A stretch of DNA of 64,000 bases from Sulfuricurvum sp. (GTDB lineage Bacteria; Campylobacterota; Campylobacteria; Campylobacterales; Sulfurimonadaceae). This document shows, one piece after another, positions 1-7,836 of the stretch; the stretch's first letter is position 1; each line of letters begins with the position of its first letter. Location: assembly GCF_028713855.1 (NCBI RefSeq), contig NZ_JAQTNN010000007.1:81197-145196 (forward strand), in the 5' to 3' direction. The notes under the pieces were generated by a model. It had not been told where the DNA came from and did not search any database. It saw only the letters and a program-made list of their open reading frames with translations. The position numbers were made by a program, and so were the translations under genes.

Positions 1-366
1 ACCACTAATGATACCTCCCGCATCGCCCCCATCATCTACGGGTTGATCGGATACGGAGCGGGGATCGAGTTTCTTTCGTATGTCAAAGTCTACGAAAAAC
101 TCCCCGATGTCGGAGCGATTTATCGGGGCGAATACCCCGCTATCGATAAAAGCGAACCGGCATTGCTCTATGCACTTGTCTCAGCGATGGTGGAGCTGTA
201 TCGCGGTGGAGAAGATGCCTCGAAACATCTGTTCGGATTTGCACAGATTTTGCCAACCGAGTTTGGGGTAATGTTGATCAAAGATGCCATCGTCAAAGAC
301 GCGTCCATAGCCGAATGTACTGAATTTGACGGATGGATTGAGCGTTATGGCGACTATATCCTTTAA
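1..366 (+). CDS. C-terminal end of a probable AAA+ (MoxR-type) ATPase, truncated by window edge
   Basis: An open frame enters from base 1 without a start and ends at 366, so only about 121 C-terminal residues are visible. No Walker motifs lie in the visible part, so the family is inferred mainly from context: the next gene encodes a DUF2201-like VWA protein, and such proteins are usually encoded directly after a MoxR-type AAA+ ATPase. The visible segment is helical and acidic, as expected of an AAA+ lid region. It overlaps the following gene by 20 nt, indicating translational coupling. The identification is tentative; the part upstream of the window would settle it. Confidence 0.45.
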   Translation, partial: TTNDTSRIAPIIYGLIGYGAGIEFLSYVKVYEKLPDVGAIYRGEYPAIDKSEPALLYALVSAMVELYRGGEDASKHLFGFAQILPTEFGVMLIKDAIVKDASIAECTEFDGWIERYGDYIL

Positions 367-1498
367 CGAGAGACTGGAGAAGATACGGGTTCAGTTTCTC
401 TTTGACCATCCGTTTTTAAGTGTCCTAGCCCTCTCGATCCCTCACAAATATCAAAACAATCCCCACATGCTTTTCGAGAGCGATGGGGTTAGTATCCGTG
501 TCGATGAGAGCAAAACACTGGGCTATGATGATGCACGGCTCAAATATCTCTACGCTCATATACTGCTCCATATCCTTCTAAAACATCCTTTCAGAATGAA
601 AGGACGTGAAAAGCCGACATGGAATCGCAGTTGTGATATCGTGATCGGATTGTTACTCAGTGATTTTCAGCGAGTCGGAAATGCGGATGAAGAGGCGATG
701 GTGATCGAGTCATTTCGTGACAAAAGTGTAGAGGAGGTGTACCATGCCCTCTACCGTGAGAGCGATGATGGGGAAGGCGTACCGAGTGACAACAACCCAA
801 CTCAGCAAAAAATGGACATTATAGAGCATGAAGGGGATACTCAGGTCGCCGAGGAAGAGCTTGACGCACTGATTATCCAAGCGATGGGTGCGGCGCGGAA
901 GCAGGGGAATATCCCTGCCTCACTTTTAGAGATGTTCGATGAGATCACCAAGCCCTCGATCGATCTGCACACGTTGTTACATGCCTATATGTCGGAGAGT
1001 TTTTTCGATAAAGAATCTGATTTCTCCCACCCCAATCGCCGCTTCATCCATCAGGGGCTTTATCTTCCCGGATACCGATATGATCGTAACCGTTTGAGCT
1101 TTTTTATCTTTCTGGATAGGTCTATGAGTATCACATCGGATGTCTTCGCGCGTTTTTTGGGAATTATAGACTCTATCGTTCGCATGAGTCACGATTTCGA
1201 GGTGAGTGTCATCCCATTCGATGAACGAGTCTACAGCGAAGATAAAAAGAGCTATGATGCACAATCGATATTACCTAATATTAGTTTTGCCAAAGGTAAC
1301 GGTGGGACGCAATTTAGCCCCGTTTTGGAGTATCTGAATACCCATGCAGGGGAAAAGAATCTGGCGGTGATCCTGAGTGATGGATATTTTACGGTTGAAA
1401 CAGCACCCGCAATGCAGACGCTGTTTTTACTGAGTGAGAAAAAAAATTTGAAAAGGTTTGAGCGTTATGGAGATGCCGTCTACTTTGACTTATCGTGA
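347..1498 (+). CDS. VWA-like / DUF2201-type putative metallopeptidase-domain protein
   Basis: A protein of about 383 aa with an N-terminal metallopeptidase-like segment and a C-terminal von Willebrand factor A-like domain. The first part has a HILLKHP motif followed by a WNRSCD motif, the pattern typical of the DUF2201 N-terminal domain. The VWA part shows a MIDAS-like DRSMS motif, a GGTQF threonine and a LSDG aspartate. I chose the ATG at 347 over the TTG at 326 because it gives a 20-nt overlap with the upstream gene and a better N-terminus. Together with the upstream ATPase it probably forms a MoxR/VWA chaperone-like pair that remodels or activates a partner; the partner cannot be told from the sequence. 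Confidence 0.75.
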   Translation: MATISFNERLEKIRVQFLFDHPFLSVLALSIPHKYQNNPHMLFESDGVSIRVDESKTLGYDDARLKYLYAHILLHILLKHPFRMKGREKPTWNRSCDIVIGLLLSDFQRVGNADEEAMVIESFRDKSVEEVYHALYRESDDGEGVPSDNNPTQQKMDIIEHEGDTQVAEEELDALIIQAMGAARKQGNIPASLLEMFDEITKPSIDLHTLLHAYMSESFFDKESDFSHPNRRFIHQGLYLPGYRYDRNRLSFFIFLDRSMSITSDVFARFLGIIDSIVRMSHDFEVSVIPFDERVYSEDKKSYDAQSILPNISFAKGNGGTQFSPVLEYLNTHAGEKNLAVILSDGYFTVETAPAMQTLFLLSEKKNLKRFERYGDAVYFDLS

Positions 1499-2180
1499 AC
1501 ATATCGAAACGCTAAAAGATGATTTGGATTTCGAAGAGCAGGGCGATGCTATCTATCTGCACCATGAGGAGGATGAAGCACGGCTGTTGTGGGCGTTTCA
1601 CCGTCCCAGCGGTTCTCATCCCATCCAAGTCAGTGATCCTAATACCGATGTAGCCATTATGGCATTCAACCACTCCCGATTAGGAGCTTTGGAACGCTTT
1701 ACTCGGCTTAATCCTGAGGTTATCGGCGATCCTGATCTTCGTCGTCATATACGCAATCGTAGCCGTATGCTCTTTCGTGCGCTTGTCGATAACGATTTTA
1801 GCGAACTTCTGGAAGTCTTGAACCTTTTTCCGGTCTTTATCGATCAGGCGTGCGATCAGATGATCAACGGTCGTATTTGGAACGAAAACTATGCTAACGC
1901 TTTACGTGCATCACACTTTTTAGCTCTTGCGGAAGAACATATCACTGACCGGCTGATAGAGGGCATTATTCGGCGTCTTCGACCGCTCAATAGCTACAAT
2001 TTTGATGAGGCCAAAGAATTATTATCGGAGTTGAGCAATCAAGCACAAAAGTTGCATTCAGAAATCAAAATGCATTACTGTGCTGAATTTGAGAAGTGGA
2101 TTGCCCGTGAAAAACTCCATCCACTCCAAACCATTGTTCTGCAAAAACAAATTACCTTCCTAAAGGAATCCCATGTCTGA
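1467..2180 (+). CDS. Conserved helical protein of unknown function
   Basis: About 237 aa, mostly helical and charged, without membrane segments or recognisable catalytic motifs. It starts inside the end of the VWA gene (32-nt overlap) and its stop overlaps the next gene by 8 nt, so it belongs to the same operon. The ATG at 1467 sits in the same TTGAGCGTTATGG context seen at the start of the preceding gene. It is likely a subunit or adaptor of the ATPase/VWA pair, but that is inference from position only. Confidence 0.6.
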   Translation: MEMPSTLTYREHIETLKDDLDFEEQGDAIYLHHEEDEARLLWAFHRPSGSHPIQVSDPNTDVAIMAFNHSRLGALERFTRLNPEVIGDPDLRRHIRNRSRMLFRALVDNDFSELLEVLNLFPVFIDQACDQMINGRIWNENYANALRASHFLALAEEHITDRLIEGIIRRLRPLNSYNFDEAKELLSELSNQAQKLHSEIKMHYCAEFEKWIAREKLHPLQTIVLQKQITFLKESHV

Positions 2181-2415
2181 GACAAAACTCAAAGTGATGA
2201 AAACCATCTTTAATCTCAGTGATGAGTGGGAATATAATATTTACGAATCGGATGATATCGCCGAATATGCCCAAATGGACAAAACTGAGGTTAAAAATAT
2301 CATCTTAGAACTTTACGATGAGGGGTATTTAGGAGAGTGTATGAGTATCGGGGATGACGGCTATGAGACGTTTTATCTTAATCGTCGCGGGCGTGCGGTA
2401 ATCGGGATAGAGTAA
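2173..2415 (+). CDS. Small winged-helix-like protein
   Basis: Eighty residues with the layout of a winged helix: an N-terminal helix, a segment resembling a recognition helix (AQMDKTEVKNIILELYDEGY) and a C-terminal beta wing ending in YLNRRGRAVIGIE. It overlaps the upstream gene by 8 nt and its stop overlaps the next start (TAATG). It could be a transcriptional regulator or a protein-protein adaptor of this operon. The fold is inferred from pattern only. Confidence 0.6.
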   Translation: MSETKLKVMKTIFNLSDEWEYNIYESDDIAEYAQMDKTEVKNIILELYDEGYLGECMSIGDDGYETFYLNRRGRAVIGIE

Positions 2416-2834
2416 TGGTAAAGTTAGTCGTATTTTATGAAAAACCTTTTTGTGCTGCTAATGCCAAGCAAAAGCAAATTCTACGTCAGAGCGGCTGTAC
2501 GCTGATCGAACGCAATCTTCTTGAGCATGGATTGGACAAAGAAATGCTTAGGTCCTTTATGGGAGAAAAGAGGGTGGAAGAGTGGTTTAACCCTGCCGCT
2601 CCTGCGATCAAAAACGGTGAAATAATTCCAAATACGTTAGATGAAGGTGAAGCAATGGCCCTTCTACTATCTAATCCCATTTTGATTCGACGGCCGCTGA
2701 TGATTATCGGAACTGAAAGGGTGTGCGGATTTGATGCAGATAAAGTCTCTGAGATGCTGGATCGCTATATTGAGCCTATGCCGAAAATAAACTGTATGGA
2801 AAAAGGGTGTTTGGAAAAAAAATCTGCTTTATAA
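2415..2834 (+). CDS. ArsC/nitrogenase-associated thioredoxin-fold protein
   Basis: A 139-aa protein resembling the arsenate-reductase (ArsC/Spx) fold and especially the nitrogenase-associated subgroup: YEKPFCAANAKQKQIL near the N-terminus carries a single cysteine in the ArsC position, followed by the segment around SFMGEKRVEEWFNPAAPAIK and a RRPLMIIG motif with the ArsC-like RRP. The C-terminus has an extra CMEKGC pair. Members of this subgroup are commonly found near nif genes in diazotrophs, and Sulfuricurvum-like organisms often carry nif. No nif gene is visible here, so a nitrogen-fixation link is only suggested. It is the last gene of the operon. Confidence 0.65.
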   Translation: MVKLVVFYEKPFCAANAKQKQILRQSGCTLIERNLLEHGLDKEMLRSFMGEKRVEEWFNPAAPAIKNGEIIPNTLDEGEAMALLLSNPILIRRPLMIIGTERVCGFDADKVSEMLDRYIEPMPKINCMEKGCLEKKSAL

Positions 2835-2957
2835 ATACATTATCGTAATCGTAGAGCATGGATGAATATACGATATTCCGTATTATGTTTATTTTAAATA
2901 TAATATATATTATGTTAATCAAATACTATTTCAGTTTAGCTACGTTACACTTTTATC

Positions 2958-3164
2958 ATGGAATCAACAAAAGAACAACTTATCACTGATATCGAAAATC
3001 TTCTCAACCGTTATGATGGTATCAAGCAGACGCATATCGATCCAACACTTCTGCAATTTTTAGATCGTCAAACGCTATTAAGTATTATTGACTCAATCCT
3101 TCGCCAACAAGAAAAAGTAAATGAATCAAATATAGAGTGGCTTGAACAATTTAAACAATATTAA
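2958..3164 (+). CDS. Small helical hypothetical protein
   Basis: Sixty-eight residues, acidic and predicted helical, with no known motif. It stands alone between two AT-rich gaps: 2835-2957 contains a run of TA-rich sequence that could be its promoter, and 3165-3323 precedes the response regulator. The start ATG at 2958 has no strong Shine-Dalgarno sequence. Two helices with a hydrophobic heptad pattern (LLQFLDRQTLLSIIDSIL) suggest a small protein-binding or dimeric protein. Moderate confidence that it is a real gene. Confidence 0.5.
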   Translation: MESTKEQLITDIENLLNRYDGIKQTHIDPTLLQFLDRQTLLSIIDSILRQQEKVNESNIEWLEQFKQY

Positions 3165-3262
3165 TTTCTCAAATACTAATCACAAATATCATTCACAAAA
3201 ACCGTTCTTATGAAAATTATATCTAAAGTTGTTTTTTTAAGGTAATGCTAAAAAATATGATC

Positions 3263-3268
3263 TATAAT
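3263..3268 (+). promoter_or_regulatory. -10 box (TATAAT) upstream of the response regulator
   Basis: A perfect TATAAT in an AT-rich gap, 55 nt upstream of the ATG at 3324. Upstream lies a T-rich tract rather than a canonical -35, as is usual in Campylobacterota. The gene itself has a strong AAGGAG ribosome-binding site. Confidence 0.5.
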
Positions 3269-3323
3269 AACAACAATTATCCACAGTGATATTTTTTAAC
3301 ATTGAAAATACAAAGGAGCATTC

Positions 3324-3875
3324 ATGTCATCTAACGTCGATTTGATTCAACTCACCGAACAAACCAAAAAACTTACAGCAATGGTCGTCGAAGACGAAGT
3401 TGTTGCTAATGACCTTTTGAGCTCAACGTTCAAAAACTTCTTTGCTGAAGTGACTTCAGCTTACAACGGTGCGGAAGCATTGCGTATGTATGAAAAAGTA
3501 AATCCGGATATCGTTTTTGTTGATATCATCATGCCGGAAATCGACGGTATCGAGCTTGCTCGTCGTATCCGTTCTATCAACCCGTCACAAATCATTATCG
3601 TTATTTCTGCGAGCAACGATATCCAAAAAATTTCTGAATCAATCGAAGTTGGGGTTAACAGCTTCATCCAAAAACCGATTGATACGAAGAAAATCCTTGA
3701 GATGCTTCAAAACATTACAAGTCTTGTTTCTAAACGCAAAAAAATCGAAACAAAAACATTCTCGATCTCATTGCCGTTGGATGTTTATGAGTTGGTTGAT
3801 GATAATGCAAAAGCAGAGAGTATCTCTAAAAATGCCGTTATTATCCGCGCACTTCGCTCATTTTATAACGACTAA
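3324..3875 (+). CDS. Response regulator with receiver domain and ribbon-helix-helix C-terminus
   Basis: A 183-aa cytoplasmic protein. Residues about 18-130 form a CheY-like receiver domain: acidic pair E23/D24, phosphoacceptor D67 in VFVDIIMPE, S95 and conserved K117 in IQKPID. The last ~40 residues, after a lysine-rich linker, read FSISLPLDVYELVDDNAKAE and continue SISKNAVIIRALRSFY, which matches an Arc/MetJ/CopG ribbon-helix-helix unit. A REC-RHH fusion is an unusual output architecture; dimeric RHH proteins bind DNA operators, so phosphorylation may control operator binding. No cognate kinase is adjacent; several orphan kinases lie elsewhere in the window. Confidence 0.85.
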   Translation: MSSNVDLIQLTEQTKKLTAMVVEDEVVANDLLSSTFKNFFAEVTSAYNGAEALRMYEKVNPDIVFVDIIMPEIDGIELARRIRSINPSQIIIVISASNDIQKISESIEVGVNSFIQKPIDTKKILEMLQNITSLVSKRKKIETKTFSISLPLDVYELVDDNAKAESISKNAVIIRALRSFYND

Positions 3876-3884
3876 TCCACCCTC

Positions 3885-3902
3885 TTCCCGCATTTGCGGG
3901 AA
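3885..3902 (+). terminator. Hairpin after the response regulator gene
   Basis: A stem TTCCCGC/GCGGGAA with a 4-nt loop starts 9 nt after the stop codon. It is followed after a short interval by a T-rich tract (3918-3926) rather than an immediate U-run, so it is a probable but not ideal intrinsic terminator. Confidence 0.5.
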
Positions 3903-3940
3903 TATCCAGTACATTTAGCTTTTTTTCAGCAAATTCTCCG

Positions 3941-3946
3941 TATAAT
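3941..3946 (+). promoter_or_regulatory. -10 box (TATAAT) of the tRNA-Glu gene
   Basis: A perfect TATAAT lies 30 nt upstream of the tRNA 5' end with a T-run at the -35 position. This placement fits a tRNA promoter. Confidence 0.55.
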
Positions 3947-3976
3947 TTCGGCTCAGGTTTAACCTGTCTCATTGTC

Positions 3977-4051
3977 GGCCCCATCATCTAATGGTTAGGA
4001 TTCCAGATTTTCATTCTGGCCATACGAGTTCGAATCTCGTTGGGGTCACCA
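3977..4051 (+). tRNA. tRNA-Glu (UUC anticodon)
   Basis: A 75-nt cloverleaf can be folded by eye: acceptor GGCCCCA pairs with TGGGGTC (one G-U), the anticodon arm CCAGA/TCTGG encloses TTTTCAT with anticodon TTC, the T arm contains GTTCGAATC, and the CCA end is encoded. It decodes GAA/GAG. No integrated element is attached to it. Confidence 0.95.
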
Positions 4052-4267
4052 CTTCTAAACTTCCCCAAATATTTCGCCTTAGTTCCATTATTCGTTCTAG
4101 ACCTCTGATCTTTTCACTATTCAACTCTTTTAATTTTTAATATTTCTACTTAAAGTAGCCCTTAAGCAACAGAAGCGTAGCATTTCGCGATTAAACTTAT
4201 ATTATTCTATTAAGGATCTCCCACGCATACTCGAGAAATCAAATTAATTTTATTTAGCTTTATCGCA

Positions 4268-5551
4268 TTGATTTTTTTTGGAGCTGTTTTACTCTCCCTT
4301 CCGTTCGCTCATAATGGTGAACTAAGGTTTATGGATGCTTTGTTTACATCTACATCGGCGGTTTGTGTAACCGGACTGATTGTTAAAGACACCCCCGTTG
4401 ATTTCACCTCTTTCGGACATATCGTTATTCTCCTTTTAATACAAATCGGCGGTTTAGGTTATATGACTGCAGTTACCTTTATGGCTGTTATGCGCCGTCA
4501 AAAGATTGCTCATCGTGACCGTCTGATCTTGCAAGAATCGCTTAATTATCCCGGGATGGACGGATTGGTACGGTTTTTGAAAATTGTATTTTCAACCATC
4601 TTCATAATCGAAGTCATCGGCATGGTAATATTGACACTGCGTTTTTGGGTAGATATGCCATTGGATCGTGCCGCATGGTTTGGAATCTTTCATGCCGTAT
4701 CGGCTTTTAACAATGCGGGATTTTCACTCTTTAGCGATAATATGATGGGATATCGAAGTGATTTTGTTATTAACATTACCATACCGGTATTAATTATCCT
4801 CGGAGGGCTAGGATATCTGGTTCTTCTTGAACTCTATCATTACCATCGAGGGCGTGTATTACGACTTTCTACGCACACAAAATTAGTATTGACAATGACT
4901 GTCCTGCTAATAGTATTAGGAATGGCAATACTGCTTTCTATGGAGTGGAATAACCCAAAATCCTTTGGATCTATGACTACCTATCAAAAGATTTTAGCCG
5001 CCTGGTTTACTTCGGTAAATTACCGTACAGCCGGTTTTAATACGATCGATTTTTCCACTCTGACCGACTCTAATCTTTTCTTCGGAACGTTCTTTATGAT
5101 GACCGGTGGTAGCCCCGGTGGTACGGCGGGAGGTATCAAAACCACAGCAGTGGCATTGGCACTTATCGGCGTATGGTATACATTACGCGGTGATACGCGT
5201 GCTCATATTTTTCGTCGCTCTCTTTCACCGTATCAGATCAATAAAGCATACGCAATTATCTTCGTTGCATCCATTTATGTTGTCGTTTCGACTATCATTT
5301 TAAGTGAAGTAGAGCGCCTACCTTTTTTACGAATTTTGTTTGAGACAACTTCGGCATTCGGTACCGTTGGAGTTTCGACGGGTAACGGCGGGGTGCTGAG
5401 TTACAGTGCTCTCTTCAGCGATTGGGGGAAACTCAATATTATTATTTTGATGCTGATGGGACGTGTCGGTGTATTCGCTTTCACCATGGTAATCGTCGGA
5501 AAAGCGGTGGAAAGCCGTATTAAATATGCAGAAGGAAAGGTAATTATATAA
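4268..5551 (+). CDS. ktrB: Potassium uptake channel subunit KtrB/TrkH family
   Basis: An inner-membrane K+ translocating subunit with the four filter-like segments of the SKT superfamily: SAVCVTGL, AFNNAGFSLF, NYRTAGFNT and FGTVGVSTGNG. Length (about 427 aa or slightly more) fits KtrB. The gene is followed after 1 nt by its RCK-domain regulator. The TTG at 4268 cuts into the first membrane helix; the frame continues upstream through a SPTHTREIK-like N-terminus to a stop at 4211, yet contains no ATG, GTG or TTG there. An AAGGA ribosome-binding sequence at 4212-4216 sits 6 nt before an ACG codon (4223), so translation may begin at a non-canonical codon, or a base may be altered. Confidence 0.9.
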   Translation: MIFFGAVLLSLPFAHNGELRFMDALFTSTSAVCVTGLIVKDTPVDFTSFGHIVILLLIQIGGLGYMTAVTFMAVMRRQKIAHRDRLILQESLNYPGMDGLVRFLKIVFSTIFIIEVIGMVILTLRFWVDMPLDRAAWFGIFHAVSAFNNAGFSLFSDNMMGYRSDFVINITIPVLIILGGLGYLVLLELYHYHRGRVLRLSTHTKLVLTMTVLLIVLGMAILLSMEWNNPKSFGSMTTYQKILAAWFTSVNYRTAGFNTIDFSTLTDSNLFFGTFFMMTGGSPGGTAGGIKTTAVALALIGVWYTLRGDTRAHIFRRSLSPYQINKAYAIIFVASIYVVVSTIILSEVERLPFLRILFETTSAFGTVGVSTGNGGVLSYSALFSDWGKLNIIILMLMGRVGVFAFTMVIVGKAVESRIKYAEGKVII

Positions 5552-5552
5552 C

Positions 5553-6203
5553 ATGGATACATACGCTGTTGTAGGATTAGGAAAATTTGGTTTTCATGTT
5601 GCAAAAGGTTTGGCGCAACAAGGGGTGAGTGTAATTGCAGTAGATTTGGATGAAGAGCAAGTAAGAGATATCAATGAATTTGTCCAAGATGCCATTGTTC
5701 TTGATTCAACCGACATACGGGCATTACGTGAAGCCGGATTAGGAAATGTCGATGTTGCCGTAGTAAGTATCGGCGAAAACATCGAGGCAAGTATCCTCAC
5801 GGTTATGGCACTTAAAGAATTAGGTGTCGAAACGGTTGTTGCCAAAGCGATCACAACGGTCCACGGGCAAATTCTCTCTAAGCTAGGCGCAGCAAAAGTA
5901 ATCTATCCAGAGATGGAATCGGCTAAAAAGATTGTTAAAAAAATGGTTGCGAACATGCATTATGAAACCATCGATCTTTCCATCACAATGAAAATTGCTA
6001 AACTTACCGTCCCATCCTTTTGGGTTGGTATCTCCATCCTCTCTCCAATTTTTGAAAATGAATTTGAGGTAAAGCCGATCGCCTATAAACATCAAGGTGT
6101 CTGGTATACCTCGTTTGAAAACGATGATATTTTAGAAAAGGGTGATATTCTCCTCGTTTTAGGCAATAGTTCACATATCGAAGCCCTTAGTAAAAAGGTG
6201 TGA
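5553..6203 (+). CDS. ktrA: Potassium uptake regulatory subunit KtrA (RCK/TrkA-N domain)
   Basis: A 216-aa cytoplasmic RCK protein. Residues 4-30 form the nucleotide-binding Rossmann motif VVGLGKFGFHVAKGL ending in acidic AVDLD, and the C-terminal ~75 residues resemble a TrkA-C domain. KtrA rings bind ATP/ADP and gate KtrB. The start ATG lies one base after the ktrB stop, so the two are translationally coupled. Length is typical. Confidence 0.93.
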   Translation: MDTYAVVGLGKFGFHVAKGLAQQGVSVIAVDLDEEQVRDINEFVQDAIVLDSTDIRALREAGLGNVDVAVVSIGENIEASILTVMALKELGVETVVAKAITTVHGQILSKLGAAKVIYPEMESAKKIVKKMVANMHYETIDLSITMKIAKLTVPSFWVGISILSPIFENEFEVKPIAYKHQGVWYTSFENDDILEKGDILLVLGNSSHIEALSKKV

Positions 6204-6216
6204 GTTAGCCTCTTTC

Positions 6217-6225
6217 TGCTAAAAT
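6217..6225 (+). promoter_or_regulatory. Extended -10 promoter (TGCTAAAAT) of gltX
   Basis: A TGC-TAAAAT extended -10 element lies 28 nt upstream of the gltX start codon with no clear -35. The same TGCTAnAAT shape recurs before other genes in this window. Confidence 0.45.
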
Positions 6226-6253
6226 ACGAAAAATATTTTAGGAAAGAATACTT

Positions 6254-7552
6254 ATGCTCCGTTTTGCCCCAAGTCCGACGGGAGATATGCACATTGGCAA
6301 TCTCCGCGTCGCACTTTTTAACTATATTTCAGCCCTCCAACGCGATGAACCGCTATTGATCCGTATTGAAGATAGCGATCAGGAACGCAATATCCCAGGT
6401 AAAGAAAAAGAAATTTTCGAGATATTGGCTCTTTTTGGAATCAAACATCAAGAAGAACAGCTTCAAAGCAATAATCTTCGATTTCACCGCGCAATGGCCA
6501 TCCAGCTGCTTCAAGACAAAAAAGCATTTAACTGTTTTTGTACTTCTGAAACTCTTGATGCCAAACGCGAAGCTTCCAAAGAAGGTAAAATTGCCTATCG
6601 CTATGACGGTACCTGTGAAAATCTCTCTGCCGAAGCGGTGATCGACAATACAAATCCCTTCACGATCCGACTCAAAAAACCGGATCACTCCATTACGGTC
6701 ACTGATTTAATCAAGGGAGAAAGTACGTTTGCCCCCGATGATATCGACAGTTTTATCTTGATGCGTGCCGATAAATATCCAACCTATAATTTTGCCTGTG
6801 CGATAGATGATATGTTGGCCGATATTTCCCTGATTATTCGAGGAGAAGACTATCTGAGTGATACTCCAAAACAGATCGCTATCCATGAAGCACTGGGGTA
6901 TACTAAAAAAGTCGAATACGCACATCTACCAATCATCCTCAATACTGAGGGAAAAAAGATGTCCAAGCGTGATGATGCTTCCAGTGTCAAATGGCTTCTT
7001 GAAGAAGGATTTTTACCCGAAGCAATTACCAACTATTTGATTATGATGGGGAATAAAACACCAACGGAAATTTTCAATCTTAAAGAGGCAATCAAATGGT
7101 TTGATTTACGTACCATTTCAAAAGCCCCCGCCCGTTTTGATATCGACAAACTCAAATTCATCAACCGTGAGCATCTTAAAGGATTAGATCCTAAAGAGCT
7201 CTCTCGCTATGTCGGATTTGCTGATGAAGAGATAGGTCAACTTGCCAAGGTATTCCTCGAAGAAGCCAGTACACTTAAAGAGCTTCGCAGTAAAATCAGT
7301 GCAGTTTTTGCTCCTAAAATTGTCCCTGATGAATATAAAGAGGGATTTGACATACTTCGTGAAATTACCCTTAAAGCACCTCATTTTGATGATTACGACT
7401 CATATAAAGCGTATTTGATGGAGCACAGCGGTTTGAAAGGCAAAAACCTGTTTCAGCCGCTTCGTATCCTTATCGGCGGTGCGGAACACGGACCCGAATT
7501 AAATGATTTGTATCAACATCTTAAAAATTATCTCAAAGAGGTGGTTAAATGA
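6254..7552 (+). CDS. gltX: Glutamyl-tRNA synthetase (non-discriminating or paralogue type)
   Basis: Class I aminoacyl-tRNA synthetase of 432 aa with the signature [13 protein letters not shown] at the very N-terminus and KMSKRDD around residue 237. It charges glutamate to tRNA-Glu and/or tRNA-Gln. Campylobacterota usually carry two gltX genes; one copy serves mainly tRNA-Gln for later amidation by GatCAB. Which of the two this is cannot be decided from this window, though a tRNA-Glu gene lies 2.2 kb upstream. It is preceded by a TTTAGGAAAG ribosome-binding region and overlaps yggT by 4 nt. Confidence 0.95.
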   Translation: MLRFAPSPTGDMHIGNLRVALFNYISALQRDEPLLIRIEDSDQERNIPGKEKEIFEILALFGIKHQEEQLQSNNLRFHRAMAIQLLQDKKAFNCFCTSETLDAKREASKEGKIAYRYDGTCENLSAEAVIDNTNPFTIRLKKPDHSITVTDLIKGESTFAPDDIDSFILMRADKYPTYNFACAIDDMLADISLIIRGEDYLSDTPKQIAIHEALGYTKKVEYAHLPIILNTEGKKMSKRDDASSVKWLLEEGFLPEAITNYLIMMGNKTPTEIFNLKEAIKWFDLRTISKAPARFDIDKLKFINREHLKGLDPKELSRYVGFADEEIGQLAKVFLEEASTLKELRSKISAVFAPKIVPDEYKEGFDILREITLKAPHFDDYDSYKAYLMEHSGLKGKNLFQPLRILIGGAEHGPELNDLYQHLKNYLKEVVK

Positions 7553-7836
7553 TGACCGGTATTATTTCTGGATTGGGAGGAATCGTCCACTCTCTTATTA
7601 CCGTCTATATCTGGGTTTTGATTATCGGTGCCCTCCTCTCATGGGTACGCCCAGATCCGTACAATCCGATCGTACAAATTATCTATCGCCTTACAGAACC
7701 GGCATATAGACTTGTTCGACGTATCATGCCGACTGTTTTCAACGGTATCGACCTCGCCCCTCTTATCTTGGTTATTTTGCTTCAAGTCTTAGATGTGCTA
7801 TTGGTCAACATCATAAATGCTTTAGTCTTCTCCTAA
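7549..7836 (+). CDS. yggT: YggT family inner-membrane protein
   Basis: A 95-aa protein with two strongly hydrophobic segments (about residues 10-32 and 68-93) separated by the family signature [14 protein letters not shown] and [13 protein letters not shown]. YggT proteins are membrane proteins of poorly known function, linked to osmotic shock and cell division in other bacteria. ATGA overlap with gltX and 1-nt contact with the next gene show operon membership. Confidence 0.9.
   Translation: MMTGIISGLGGIVHSLITVYIWVLIIGALLSWVRPDPYNPIVQIIYRLTEPAYRLVRRIMPTVFNGIDLAPLILVILLQVLDVLLVNIINALVFS

Noticed and set aside
3977..4051. tRNA-Glu as an integration site
   Set aside because: No integrase or repeat of the tRNA 3' end was seen nearby.
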